This document shows, piece after piece, positions 7,601 through 15,056 of a DNA stretch of 15,642 nucleotides; position 1 is the stretch's first letter, and each line of letters opens with the position of its first letter. Both the position numbers and the translations under genes were made by a program. The DNA lies in NCBI GenBank assembly GCA_013152615.1, contig JAADGA010000051.1:1-15642 (forward strand), written 5' to 3'. Below the pieces are notes generated by a model, which saw nothing but the letters and a program-made list of their open reading frames with translations, had not been told where the DNA came from and ran no database searches. Origin of the DNA: Alphaproteobacteria bacterium. Its GTDB lineage: Bacteria; Pseudomonadota; Alphaproteobacteria; Sphingomonadales; Emcibacteraceae.

Positions 7601-7771
7601 ATGCCTGTAGAAGCTCATCTTGCAACGCTTTCAGAAAAACACCAGAAACTTGATCAAATAATTCTTAAAGAAGGGCTGAGGCCTTCCCCGGACAGTGTCA
7701 TTCTCAACGAATTAAAAAAAGAAAAACTGAAGCTTAAAGATGAAATAGAACGGTTCAAACAGGTCCTGTAG
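7601..7771 (+). CDS. Second small DUF465 (YdcH-like) protein
   Basis: A 56-residue frame starting MPVEAHLATLSEKHQKLDQ and containing NELKKEKLKLKDEIERF. It matches the DUF465 pattern of a short helix, a variable turn (here LRPSPDS), and a basic second helix with the LKKxKLxLKDEI core. The start is supported by GGAG 8 nt upstream and by a good promoter match. It is shorter than the 67-residue relative at 6548 and lacks the PDIIA tail. It is divergent from ubiX and convergent with the ribbon-helix-helix gene. The function of the family is not known; the fold is a helical hairpin likely to pair with itself or another protein. Confidence 0.85.
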   Translation: MPVEAHLATLSEKHQKLDQIILKEGLRPSPDSVILNELKKEKLKLKDEIERFKQVL

Positions 7772-7795
7772 CTTTTTAGACAATAAAATACCCGA

Positions 7796-7839
7796 TACCG
7801 GTTAACCACGATTCTTCTACCGGTTAACTATGATTCTTC
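7796..7839. repeat. 22-bp tandem duplication at the 3' end of the ribbon-helix-helix gene
   Basis: Two adjacent 22-bp copies begin TACCGGTTAAC and end GATTCTTC, differing at two positions in between. The copy at 7818-7839 contains the last codons and stop of the minus-strand ribbon-helix-helix gene, so the other copy is a duplicate of a gene end. Each contains the palindromes ACCGGT and GTTAAC. It fills the short gap between convergent genes, and no other terminator is evident there. Confidence 0.7.
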
Positions 7840-8087
7840 AAAATGAAGACGCGGAGCGCACTGCTTAGATTTCCGCTTCTGTGGCCGTCGATCTGTGCCA
7901 CCAGACTACTCAGGCTGAGATTCGAGGTCCGGGCAATTTTCTTCAATTCATCCCAGAAGATATTTTCCAGAGTAAAGCTGGTCGGATGTCCGGCAATAAC
8001 GATGGAATGTTTCCGCAAGCTGGAGTCATTATCGGGCATTATCGCCGCACCATCACCGGGCATTGCCGCTGTGTCATCATCGGGCAT
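7824..8087 (-). CDS. Small ribbon-helix-helix domain protein downstream of fumarase
   Basis: Up to 87 residues. The core RKHSIVIAGHPTSFTLENIF, then WDELKKIARTSNLSLSSLVA, then NLSSALRVFIL fits the RHH_4 ribbon-helix-helix family, small dimeric proteins often proposed to bind DNA or control transporters; no target can be named. It begins 8 bp after the fumarase stop codon on the same strand, so the two are probably co-transcribed and translationally coupled. The start is uncertain: in-frame ATGs at 8087, 8063 and 8039 sit exactly 24 bp apart within a tandem repeat, none with a good ribosome site. The conserved domain needs only the last one, giving 71 residues. Confidence 0.82.
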   Translation of the reverse strand: MPDDDTAAMPGDGAAIMPDNDSSLRKHSIVIAGHPTSFTLENIFWDELKKIARTSNLSLSSLVAQIDGHRSGNLSSALRVFILKNHS

Positions 8088-8090
8088 GGC
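8031..8090 (-). repeat. Tandem 24-bp repeat carrying three in-frame start codons
   Basis: Three imperfect 24-bp units encode MPDDDTAA, MPGDGAAI and MPDNDSSL, each beginning with ATGCCC. They make up the whole N-terminal extension of the ribbon-helix-helix protein right after the fumarase stop codon. Confidence 0.75.
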
Positions 8091-8095
8091 CGCCG

Positions 8096-9706
8096 CTACA
8101 GATTCTGAAAGAAGTCATTACCCTTGTCATCAATGATGATAAAGGCCGGGAAATTTTTAACCTCGATTTTCCACACCGCTTCCATGCCGAAATCCTCAAA
8201 ATCAAGCACCTCAACCTTTGTGATGTTATTCTGCGCCAGAATCGCCGCCGGGCCGCCGATTGACCCCAGATAAAAGCCGCCATGCTGCTGACAGCTACGG
8301 GTGACCCCACGGCTGCGGTTACCCTTGGCGAGCATGACCATACTGCCACCTCTGTCCTGAAAACCGTCAACATAACTATCCATACGACCCGCCGTGGTCG
8401 GACCGAAAGAGCCCGACGCATAGCCCTCCGGGGTTTTGGCGGGGCCGGCATAATAGACAACATAGTCTTTCATATAATCGGGCATCGCCTCCCCCGCCTC
8501 CAGCTTTTTCAGAATGGCGGCATGGGCCAGATCACGGGCGACAATGATGGTGCCGGTAAGCGACAGGCGGGTCTTGACCGGATATTTGCCAAGTTCGGCA
8601 CAGAGCTGCGCCATTGGCTGGTCCAGATTTACGTCAACCACGGTTCCACGAAGATCTTTTGCGGTTATTTCCGGCAGATATTTTGCCGGGTCCCGTTCCA
8701 GTTCCTCAATAAAAATACCGTCCGAGGTAATTTTCGCCTTGGCCTGACGGTCGGCAGAACAGGACACCCCAAAGCCGATCGGGACCGAGGCCCCATGTCG
8801 CGGCAGACGGATCACCCGGACATCATGGCAGAAATATTTGCCGCCGAATTGCGCCCCGATACCAAAATTCCGGGTCATCTGGTGAATTTTTTCCTCAAGC
8901 TCCGGCACCCGGATGGCATGGCCATAGCTATTCCCCTCCGTCGGCAGGCTATCAAGGTAACGCGCACTGGCGAGCTTCACCGTTTTCATATTCATTTCGG
9001 CGCTCAGGCCGCCAATCACCACCGCAAGATGATAGGGCGGGCAGGCCGACGTCCCCAGCCGCTTTAATTCGACATCAAGAAATTCGAGCAATTTATCCTC
9101 GCGCAGGATGGCTGGTGGTTCCTGATACAGAAAAGTTTTATTGGCCGAACCGCCACCCTTGGCCATGAACAGGAAATGATATTCATCACCCTCCACCGCA
9201 TATAATTCGATCTGGGCCGGGGCATTGTTGCCGGTATTGACTTCTGTGAACATGGAGATTGGCGCCAGCTGCGAATAACGCAGGTTGGTCCCGGTATAGG
9301 TATCGACAATACCCCGGGAAAGGCTGGCACCGTCATCGCCGTCTGTCCACACATACTGGCCCTTTTTCGCCACCACAACCGCCGTGCCGGTATCCTGACA
9401 GCCGGGTAGAATCATTCCGGCGGCAATATTGGCGTTTTTCAGAAATTCCCGGGCGACAAAGCGGTCATTGTCCGAGGCCTCGTCATCCGCAAGAATATTG
9501 GCGAGCTGTTGCAGATGGCCGGGCCGTAACAGATGGGCAATATCGCGCATCGCCTCTTTTGCCAGCAGCCGCAACCCCGCCGGGTCCACCTTCAGGATCG
9601 TCCGGCCCTCCACCTGTAGAGTGGTGACATAATCAGCGGTGATTTTGCGGTAAGGCGTATCATCCCCGGCAACAGGAAACATATCGGTGTAATTTAGGTC
9701 GGTCAT
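8096..9706 (-). CDS. Class I (iron-sulfur) fumarate hydratase
   Basis: A 536-residue enzyme interconverting fumarate and malate in the TCA cycle, of the single-chain FumA/FumB type with an oxygen-sensitive [4Fe-4S] cluster. The three cluster cysteines are visible at C103 ([10 protein letters not shown]), C222 (TSACPPYH) and C316 (GVSCSADR), each two residues from the E. coli FumA ligands C105, C224 and C318. The N-terminal alpha-subunit-like and C-terminal beta-subunit-like domains are both complete, the latter with [20 protein letters not shown] and [20 protein letters not shown]. Length is normal. The ATG at 9706 has a weak ribosome site (GGATAG). The small ribbon-helix-helix gene follows 8 bp downstream. 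Confidence 0.96.
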   Translation of the reverse strand: MTDLNYTDMFPVAGDDTPYRKITADYVTTLQVEGRTILKVDPAGLRLLAKEAMRDIAHLLRPGHLQQLANILADDEASDNDRFVAREFLKNANIAAGMILPGCQDTGTAVVVAKKGQYVWTDGDDGASLSRGIVDTYTGTNLRYSQLAPISMFTEVNTGNNAPAQIELYAVEGDEYHFLFMAKGGGSANKTFLYQEPPAILREDKLLEFLDVELKRLGTSACPPYHLAVVIGGLSAEMNMKTVKLASARYLDSLPTEGNSYGHAIRVPELEEKIHQMTRNFGIGAQFGGKYFCHDVRVIRLPRHGASVPIGFGVSCSADRQAKAKITSDGIFIEELERDPAKYLPEITAKDLRGTVVDVNLDQPMAQLCAELGKYPVKTRLSLTGTIIVARDLAHAAILKKLEAGEAMPDYMKDYVVYYAGPAKTPEGYASGSFGPTTAGRMDSYVDGFQDRGGSMVMLAKGNRSRGVTRSCQQHGGFYLGSIGGPAAILAQNNITKVEVLDFEDFGMEAVWKIEVKNFPAFIIIDDKGNDFFQNL

Positions 9707-9842
9707 AATATCTATCCGAATTGGTTAATCTGTAACAAGCTGGCAAACTCCCCGGAATATTTTTCATTGGGCCATACCGGAGATTATGTCGGGAAATCGA
9801 CACTGTCGCGGAAAATCTGTGAGCCGGATCTTTGGCCGGAAA

Positions 9843-10340
9843 TTATTTCTTCCGGAACATGTCCAGTGTCACGACATTACCGGGATTACCGGAATTGCCC
9901 GCATCCCCGGCATCCCCGCCATCGGCAACGATCTCCTCCTCTTCGGCGACGACCGGGAGGTCTTCCGAATTATCATTATTCACATCAGACGCATGGAAAT
10001 GGAGGCCGAAGTCAACGCTCGGGTCAAAAAATCCTTCCAGCGCCAGAAACGGAATATCAAGATGCTCAAGCTTGCTGTTAAAGCTCAGGGATATTTCAAA
10101 ATGGTTATCATCCACGACCAGATCGGAGAACTGATTCTGGACAACAATTGTCATTTCATCCGGGTAACGCTTGCGCAGATAATCGGGAATGATAACATCC
10201 GGATAGCGGGTACTGAAGGTAAGATAAAAATGATGGTCCCCGGGCAGGCCGGACTCTGCGGCATTTTGCAAAACGTCCTTTACCACGGAAAGCAGGGCCA
10301 TCTGAACCATAGCATCATATTGAATTATAGATTCTGTCAT
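9843..10340 (-). CDS. sspB: SspB-family ClpXP adaptor (alphaproteobacterial type)
   Basis: SspB tethers ssrA-tagged proteins to ClpXP for degradation. From the ATG at 10338-10340 it has 165 residues, starting MTESIIQYDAMVQMAL as in alphaproteobacterial SspB. The substrate-binding body shows EEMTIV-type sequence (YPDEMTIVVQNQFSDLVVDD), the GLPGDHHFYLTF strand, and IPFLALEGFFDPSVDFGLHF. An acidic flexible linker follows, then the ClpX-docking tail VVTLDMFRKK. The linker contains five 9-bp units (GDA GDA GNS GNP GN). A longer version from a TTG at 10400 is unlikely because that TTG lies at the likely transcription start just after a TATACT sequence. The tmRNA that makes its substrate tag is 3.6 kb away. 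Confidence 0.93.
   Translation of the reverse strand: MTESIIQYDAMVQMALLSVVKDVLQNAAESGLPGDHHFYLTFSTRYPDVIIPDYLRKRYPDEMTIVVQNQFSDLVVDDNHFEISLSFNSKLEHLDIPFLALEGFFDPSVDFGLHFHASDVNNDNSEDLPVVAEEEEIVADGGDAGDAGNSGNPGNVVTLDMFRKK
9876..9920 (-). repeat. Five 9-bp tandem units in the SspB linker
   Basis: Five successive imperfect 9-bp units encode a Gly-Asp/Asn-x repeat in the flexible linker between the SspB substrate domain and its C-terminal ClpX-docking peptide. Such units can expand or contract and so change tether length without breaking the frame. Confidence 0.7.
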
Positions 10341-10498
10341 TACTTTATTATCTGAATTAATTAAATCGCAGGTCACACACATCGAATCTGCGTCGAACAA
10401 AGTATAACGCGGAATATCAGAGGGGGCTAGTCTAATTTTTCACAGGATAATGTAAGGACGCCGCCCGTCATACCAGGCAACAGCCGGCGCCCCGGTTA

Positions 10499-12637
10499 TT
10501 AAAACTCAGCCTGGATTCGGCAGTAAAAGGACCGGCCGGGTTCATTGACCCGTACTGCCGTCGCATCATTCATACTTTCCCGATTGAGATGATTGGCATA
10601 AAGCCGGTTGAACAGGTTGGAAACCCCGAATCGTATCCGGGTGTTGTTAATAATTTCAACAGAAGCAAATATATCGACAACGGTATACCCTGCGGTTTTG
10701 CCGGCATCACGGCCACTGCCTGTCAGCAGGTTGGCATCCACCCGTGTCTGCTTTAATGCACCATGCAGACGACTACCCACTGACCAGATGTCTTTTCCAT
10801 AGGCTATGGTCAGGTCATAGCTGAGCGGCGGAATTTGGGCAAGCGGCAGATCAAGAGTCTTATTTTGGCCACGGGTATAGGAAATATTGCCGGAGACTTT
10901 TAAATCTTTGGTAAGATCAACACTGGTTTCAATGTCAAAGCCCCATATGCTGGCGTCAATATTGCGGTATATCAGGGCGTTATTATTCAGCAGAATATTT
11001 TTTTGACCCCGGGCATGGTCACGGAAGATATAATTATTTACATTATCATAATAGGCCGACAACAGGATATTCCAGTCAGCCTTGCGAATGCCGATACCCA
11101 TATCGATCTGGCTGTGTTTTTCCGCCAAAAGTGCCGGATTACCGATCCAGCTCTGATTTACCACAACCCCTGAAGGCATGGTTATATTTCCCATTATGCT
11201 GGCGATATAACGTTCAACCGTATTGGCACTTCTGGTGCTGCGACTGATGCCGAGGGAAAGGGCACTTTGACTGGTAATGTCATATTCAATCCTCAGCAAG
11301 CCACCAAAGTTATTTTCTGTTCGTGGCGTTGCCGTCACCCCGTAATAATTTTTATAGAGCATATTCGCCGACATTGGCATCATCCCCGTCATGGCAAGGG
11401 CAGTTTTCATATCAGCCTTGTCCGCCTGTGATTTGACATTGTCAAAACGCAGACCCGCCTTGAGTGTCAAATCATCAGATAATGCCATCACCGCCTCGGC
11501 AAACAGGCCGATATCACGAATGGTGGCATCCGGAATCAGGACAGACTGTATCGCCGCCAGATTTGTTCGGTCCATGTTATTGCCCCGTCTTAGGCCGTTA
11601 TGGTTCAGATTTTTAATATCGAGACCGACACTGACATCTGTTCCCCTGATCTGAAGATCAGCGACAACCTTCCCGCCGGTGGTATAGGCGTCCAGCTCCG
11701 CCCGACGAAACATCATCATCCGCTTGCGCAACGAGAAATTATCCATCACATGATAGGCATGGGAACGGTAAATATCCATCTTCACATATTTGACAATGCC
11801 GTCACCGTCAAAATCATGGTGCAGTTTTGCCCGAATAATGGTGGCTGAGCCCTGTGGGGAATCCATCCCGGCACCGGGGAATAAACTATTGCGAAGCTCC
11901 TCCTGACTGATGCCGATACTGGCCTGGGTGGCATCATCGCTATAGCCGGCTTCAGCACTGCCGCCATATGACCTGAAGGCGGTCCTGACTTTATTGCCGC
12001 TGCCATCGTCATAATTCCCGGCATCCTTGAAATGGCTGTTGAGACGGAGATAAAAATTATGCGCATGGGCAGAGATATTTCCCGCCCCACTCCAGACAGA
12101 TGCATTGCTTTCATAAGCCCCGTCAAAGCGGCCCTTGAAATTCTGCCCTTGTTCAAAAATCGGAGCATAATGTTTAACAATAATGGTTCCGCCACTGCCG
12201 CCGGGGCCGTTCTGCACCGATTGGTAGCCACGCTGGACAATCACCACATCAGCCGTATCAATATCGGCGAAGGCCACCGAAGTATCCATACGGTTCGGAC
12301 CGGCCCCTTCAAGGAAGGCACCATCGTTAATGATATTAAGCTGGCTTCTGCTCTGGCCCCGAATGACCGGTTCCAGCGCATGCCCCCCCATGCGGCCACT
12401 GGTCACGCCGGGAATGTTTCGAAGATAGTCACCGGTATCGGCAAATGGCTGGCCATCAATATCCTTGGGCACAGAGGTCGACAGGGCCGGCTTTGGCAGT
12501 CGCGTCCCCATGACGACAATTTCGTCTATTTGTTGTTGTGAGCCAATGATAACGGTCTGGGCACTGGCATTTTGCCCTGTGGCAGCAATGACTGAAGTAA
12601 CGCCGGCAATCAGGCGCATTTTAAGTAAATTTTTCAT
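10499..12637 (-). CDS. TonB-dependent outer-membrane receptor, OprC/NosA copper-receptor type
   Basis: A 712-residue outer-membrane receptor for TonB-energised uptake. The chosen ATG at 12635-12637 gives a signal peptide (MKNLLKMRLIAGVTSVIAA, cleavage near ASA-QT), a TonB-box-like DEIVVMG at 38-44, and a plug with DYLRNIPGVTSGRMGGHALE and VIRGQSRSQLNIINDGAFLE. The barrel ends in Phe (CRIQAEF). Plug residues GAGPNRMD (111-118) and HVMDNFSLR (296-304) match the OprC/NosA copper-receptor family. OprC binds copper through a CxxxM and an HxM motif: here the Met and HxM remain but the Cys is Gly. A Met-rich stretch MTGMMPMSANM lies at 416-426. The DUF2946 gene just upstream supports a copper role. 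Confidence 0.88.
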   Translation of the reverse strand: MKNLLKMRLIAGVTSVIAATGQNASAQTVIIGSQQQIDEIVVMGTRLPKPALSTSVPKDIDGQPFADTGDYLRNIPGVTSGRMGGHALEPVIRGQSRSQLNIINDGAFLEGAGPNRMDTSVAFADIDTADVVIVQRGYQSVQNGPGGSGGTIIVKHYAPIFEQGQNFKGRFDGAYESNASVWSGAGNISAHAHNFYLRLNSHFKDAGNYDDGSGNKVRTAFRSYGGSAEAGYSDDATQASIGISQEELRNSLFPGAGMDSPQGSATIIRAKLHHDFDGDGIVKYVKMDIYRSHAYHVMDNFSLRKRMMMFRRAELDAYTTGGKVVADLQIRGTDVSVGLDIKNLNHNGLRRGNNMDRTNLAAIQSVLIPDATIRDIGLFAEAVMALSDDLTLKAGLRFDNVKSQADKADMKTALAMTGMMPMSANMLYKNYYGVTATPRTENNFGGLLRIEYDITSQSALSLGISRSTRSANTVERYIASIMGNITMPSGVVVNQSWIGNPALLAEKHSQIDMGIGIRKADWNILLSAYYDNVNNYIFRDHARGQKNILLNNNALIYRNIDASIWGFDIETSVDLTKDLKVSGNISYTRGQNKTLDLPLAQIPPLSYDLTIAYGKDIWSVGSRLHGALKQTRVDANLLTGSGRDAGKTAGYTVVDIFASVEIINNTRIRFGVSNLFNRLYANHLNRESMNDATAVRVNEPGRSFYCRIQAEF

Positions 12638-12727
12638 GGGTCTTGTTCTTCCCAACAGATTTCTTGCAGTAAAATATACGCGCCTGAACGAACAGGCGTG
12701 TTGTGTGGTCATAATATGTAAGAAAAA

Positions 12728-13162
12728 TCAGGCGACAGGAGGCGCACGCGGAGTGCGGGATTTATCCAGGATGTCACGGGGGATGATGAGATGGTTATTG
12801 GTAAAATAGAATTTAAAGAGCGTGAATTCTATGTCAGGCGGCACGACATCCACGGAGAAAGTCGTGATATTTACCTTGTGAAAGGGTATGCAGTATACGC
12901 AATATTTTAACCCCGCCTTGTCGTTGCCGACGGGATTGCCCTCGTCATCCAGGGTGATCCGCTTTAGCCCCTGGGGGGTACAGATAATATAGCTCTGTGC
13001 GCCGGAACCAGTTTCCCGTGCATACTGTAAATCCGCACTTTTCGCTGAAAGTGCGGCGGTCGACAGAAAATTTGCCACCAGAATGCACAGCATAAACCAG
13101 CCAATTCTGCGCCCGAGACGTGGCGGGATCAGGGACAGGAGTGATGTTTCTTTGCCGTACAT
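12728..13162 (-). CDS. DUF2946-family protein, probably copper-associated
   Basis: A 144-residue membrane-anchored or exported protein from the ATG at 13160-13162. One hydrophobic segment (WFMLCILVANFLSTAALSA, about residues 22-40) is a signal anchor. After it come IICTPQGLKRITLDDEGNP and KYCVYCIPFHK, holding a Cys (61) and a CxxC pair (88, 91), and the protein ends in the Pro-rich TPRAPPVA. This layout fits DUF2946, small proteins often encoded beside TonB-dependent copper receptors; its biochemical role is unknown. The receptor gene follows 90 bp downstream on the same strand. A promoter match at 13211-13240 overlaps the TTG codon of a longer possible frame, which argues against that start. 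Confidence 0.78.
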   Translation of the reverse strand: MYGKETSLLSLIPPRLGRRIGWFMLCILVANFLSTAALSAKSADLQYARETGSGAQSYIICTPQGLKRITLDDEGNPVGNDKAGLKYCVYCIPFHKVNITTFSVDVVPPDIEFTLFKFYFTNNHLIIPRDILDKSRTPRAPPVA

Positions 13163-13200
13163 ATAAGCAGTATAACCAGACCGTGGATTCACAAATACAG

Positions 13201-13220
13201 ATTGCAGGACATTATTGCAG
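13201..13220. promoter_or_regulatory. Direct repeat over the -10/start region of the copper operon promoter
   Basis: ATTGCAG occurs at 13201-13207 and 13214-13220, a 13-bp period, overlapping the predicted -10 element and transcription start. The position suits a repressor site; the regulator is unknown. Confidence 0.35.
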
Positions 13221-13240
13221 ATAACCCCGCATTGTTTCAA
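13211..13240 (-). promoter_or_regulatory. Candidate promoter of the DUF2946-receptor operon
   Basis: On the minus strand TTGAAA (13240-13235), an 18-bp spacer, then AATAAT (13216-13211), each five of six to the sigma70 consensus. Transcription would start about 42 nt before the DUF2946 ATG. Confidence 0.5.
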
Positions 13241-13285
13241 GAGAATAATTCTTGACTCAGGGTTTGTTAATATCCTTGCAACATG

Positions 13286-13310
13286 GAATTGTAATTGTTA
13301 ACGTCAATTC
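13286..13310. promoter_or_regulatory. Inverted repeat upstream of the PAP2 gene
   Basis: GAATTG and CAATTC, 13 bp apart, flank a GTTAAC palindrome just before the ribosome site of the PAP2 gene, in the divergent gap with the DUF2946 operon. It could be an operator, but the region is AT-rich and chance is possible. Confidence 0.3.
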
Positions 13311-13325
13311 ATTTTGGAGCATGGA

Positions 13326-13886
13326 ATGGTTGGGAAACAGACGCGCGGAGGAATTTTTTTTCTGGCCGCTGTATTTATTTACACGGGCATATTTACGCAA
13401 CAGACGGCTTTGGCGCAAAGCACAACCGAAAAAGTCGGGGGCGTTTTGTCGGTATTGATTCCCGCCGTCGGTCTTGGCACCACATATTTTTATGAAAAAG
13501 GCAATGAGGGCACAATACAGTTTTTCGAGGCCATGATTACCTCCCAGATTATTACCCGGGGGCTGAAACTGACCATTAACAAGACCCGGCCCAATGGCGC
13601 CTGTTGTGATTCATTCCCCTCCGGCCATGCCTCGGCGGCCTTTGCCGGAGCGGCCTTCATTCAGCGGCGCTATGGCTGGAAATATGGTATTCCGGCTTAT
13701 CTCGGGGCGGCCTTTGTCGGCTATAGCCGGGTTCAGTCTGACGAGCATTACACCATAGACGTGGTTGCGGCCGCCGCCATTGGTATCCTGAGCAGCTATT
13801 ATTTCACCACGTCTTATAAAGGATTTCAGATAACACCGCTGGCCAGCAACGGAATTTACGGCGTTAACATCACCAAAAGATGGTAA
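13326..13886 (+). CDS. Exported PAP2-family phosphatase
   Basis: A 186-residue phosphatidic-acid-phosphatase type 2 superfamily protein, which removes phosphate from lipid or other phosphoesters on the outer side of the inner membrane. The ATG at 13326 is set by GGAG 6 nt upstream and gives a signal sequence (GGIFFLAAVFIYTGIFTQQT, cleavage after ALA30). All three acid-phosphatase motifs are present: K81-x6-R88-P89, PSGH at 98-101, and SRx5Hx3D at 134-145 (S134, R135, H141, D145). After the signal it has about two to three hydrophobic segments, fewer than the six of classical membrane PAP2. Substrate unknown. It is divergent from the copper operon and convergent with the tmRNA gene. Confidence 0.9.
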   Translation: MVGKQTRGGIFFLAAVFIYTGIFTQQTALAQSTTEKVGGVLSVLIPAVGLGTTYFYEKGNEGTIQFFEAMITSQIITRGLKLTINKTRPNGACCDSFPSGHASAAFAGAAFIQRRYGWKYGIPAYLGAAFVGYSRVQSDEHYTIDVVAAAAIGILSSYYFTTSYKGFQITPLASNGIYGVNITKRW

Positions 13887-13958
13887 TTTTTCCGACAGCG
13901 AAATGAAAGTGGAGGGCTTCTGTTGCTAGGTGCCCTCCGGACCCCGCGTAACAAGCTG

Positions 13959-13997
13959 TTAGGCTGCTACAGCAAATGCTTCATTGTTATCGTTTGC
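13959..13997 (-). other. tmRNA tag reading frame
   Basis: Twelve codons beginning GCA AAC GAT encode ANDNNEAFAVAA, then TAA. With the alanine carried by the tmRNA the added tag would be A-ANDNNEAFAVAA. The AND start and AVAA end fit alphaproteobacterial tags and the ClpX (C-terminal AA) and SspB recognition ends. Confidence 0.95.
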
Positions 13998-14082
13998 ATT
14001 TACAAATTTTGACCCGTCACAGCGGTATCATGCTGAGCAAAAGCTATATCTTTATTACGTACGTCGATCCTGTTTCGCCCCC

Positions 14083-14089
14083 ATAAAAA
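14083..14089 (-). other. Internal spacer removed between tmRNA acceptor and coding pieces
   Basis: Seven nucleotides (TTTTTAT on the minus strand) lie between the encoded CCA of the acceptor piece and the first G of the coding piece. Processing here creates the two-piece molecule. Confidence 0.8.
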
Positions 14090-14156
14090 TGGTGGAGGCG
14101 CCGGGTACCGCCCCCGGGTCCGCTCCGTCTATTCCATATATCCATTTATTGCCGTA

Positions 14157-14205
14157 GTCGGTTGCCCGACATCTTGTATATAATGCAAAAACATTAAAAA
14201 TTGAA
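14157..14205 (-). promoter_or_regulatory. Candidate ssrA promoter and 5' hairpin
   Basis: TATACA on the minus strand (14180-14175) is a likely -10; only a weak -35 (TCAATT/TTCAAT around 14199-14205) is seen. Just downstream, GTCGG-GCAA-CCGAC (14170-14157) forms a 5-bp stem with a GNRA tetraloop at the expected 5' end of the precursor. Confidence 0.45.
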
Positions 14206-14229
14206 TAGCTGAGGTAAAATATTTATAAG
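14201..14229 (+). promoter_or_regulatory. Candidate promoter of thyA-folA
   Basis: TTGAAT at 14201-14206, a 17-bp spacer, and TATAAG at 14224-14229, a good sigma70-type match. The start would lie about 26 nt before the thyA ATG. The region partly overlaps the likely -35 zone of the divergent ssrA promoter. Confidence 0.5.
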
Positions 14230-14261
14230 ATACCCTGTAACTGTCAGCATAAGGGGATACG

Positions 14262-15056
14262 ATGAAACAATATCTGGATTTAATGCGGCATGTTCGGGAC
14301 CATGGCGTGGTAAAAGGCGACCGCACCGGCACCGGAACATTAAGCGTCTTCGGCTATCAGATGCGCTTTGACCTTGCCGGAGGCTTCCCGCTGATCACCA
14401 CCAAAAAGCTCCATCTGAAATCGATCATCCATGAACTGCTGTGGTTTCTTGCCGGCGACACCAATATCCGTTACCTGACCGAAAACGGGGTGCGAATCTG
14501 GGACGCCTGGGCCGATGACAAGGGCAATCTTGGGCCGGTATATGGTCATCAATGGCGATCATGGCCGACAGCGGGCGGCGAAACTATTGACCAGATTTCA
14601 AATCTTGTCGACATGATACGGACCAATCCCGACAGTCGCCGCCTGATTGTCAGCGCATGGAATGTCGCCGATGTTGATCATATGGCCCTGCCACCGTGCC
14701 ATTGCCTGTTCCAGTTTTATGTCGCGAACGGCCGACTCAGCTGCCAGCTCTATCAGCGCAGTGCCGATATCTTTCTGGGGGTGCCGTTTAATATTGCCTC
14801 TTACGCCCTGCTCACCCGGATGCTGGCGCAGGTATGCGGCTTGGAGGCCGGAGACTTCATTCATACTTTCGGCGACGCCCATCTCTATCGTAATCATATG
14901 GCGCAGGTGGAGCAGCAGCTTGGCCGGGAGCCGTTCCCCCTGCCCACAATAAAAATCAATCCCGACATCAAAAATATCTTCGATTTTACTTATGCTGATT
15001 TTAACTTGGAAAATTACCGCTGCCATCCGCATATTGCCGCACAGGTGGCGGTGTGA
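14262..15056 (+). CDS. thyA: Thymidylate synthase
   Basis: ThyA methylates dUMP to dTMP using 5,10-methylene-tetrahydrofolate, releasing dihydrofolate. The protein has 264 residues, the same length as E. coli ThyA, with the catalytic cysteine at C146 in [11 protein letters not shown], the dUMP phosphate-binding loop DRTGTGT at 20-26, and the [19 protein letters not shown] block. The start has AAGGGG about 5 nt upstream and a good promoter match. The stop codon overlaps the GTG start of folA, so the two are co-translated. This ties dihydrofolate production to its recycling by the next gene. It is divergent from the tmRNA gene. Confidence 0.98.
   Translation: MKQYLDLMRHVRDHGVVKGDRTGTGTLSVFGYQMRFDLAGGFPLITTKKLHLKSIIHELLWFLAGDTNIRYLTENGVRIWDAWADDKGNLGPVYGHQWRSWPTAGGETIDQISNLVDMIRTNPDSRRLIVSAWNVADVDHMALPPCHCLFQFYVANGRLSCQLYQRSADIFLGVPFNIASYALLTRMLAQVCGLEAGDFIHTFGDAHLYRNHMAQVEQQLGREPFPLPTIKINPDIKNIFDFTYADFNLENYRCHPHIAAQVAV

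Larger units (their letters stand above)
13905..14170 (-). ncRNA. ssrA: Circularly permuted two-piece tmRNA
   Basis: tmRNA rescues stalled ribosomes and adds a degradation tag. On the minus strand the acceptor piece comes first: T-arm stem CCGGG/CCCGG with loop GGCGGTA (14101-14117), 3' acceptor strand CGCCTCC, then A and an encoded CCA ending at 14090. After only 7 nt the coding piece starts at 14082 with GGGGGCG, which pairs with CGCCTCC in 7 bp including a G3-U pair, the alanine identity element. GGATCGACG follows as the D-region. A CAGC/GCTG pseudoknot-like hairpin precedes the tag frame. The coding piece closes with a GGAGGGC/GCCCTCC hairpin (13911-13938). This order (acceptor before coding) is the permuted form known in alphaproteobacteria. 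Outer ends are approximate. Confidence 0.93.

Noticed and set aside
8282..9067. 261-codon plus-strand frame inside fumarase
   Set aside because: It is an antisense shadow of a complete class I fumarase with all three cluster cysteines.
10341..10400. 20-residue N-terminal extension of SspB from a TTG codon
   Set aside because: The family starts at MTExxIxYD, and a TATACT sequence places the likely transcription start at about this TTG.
14129..14332. 67-codon minus-strand frame over the ssrA promoter and thyA start
   Set aside because: It overlaps the thyA start, the ssrA promoter region and the acceptor piece, and has no recognisable protein features.
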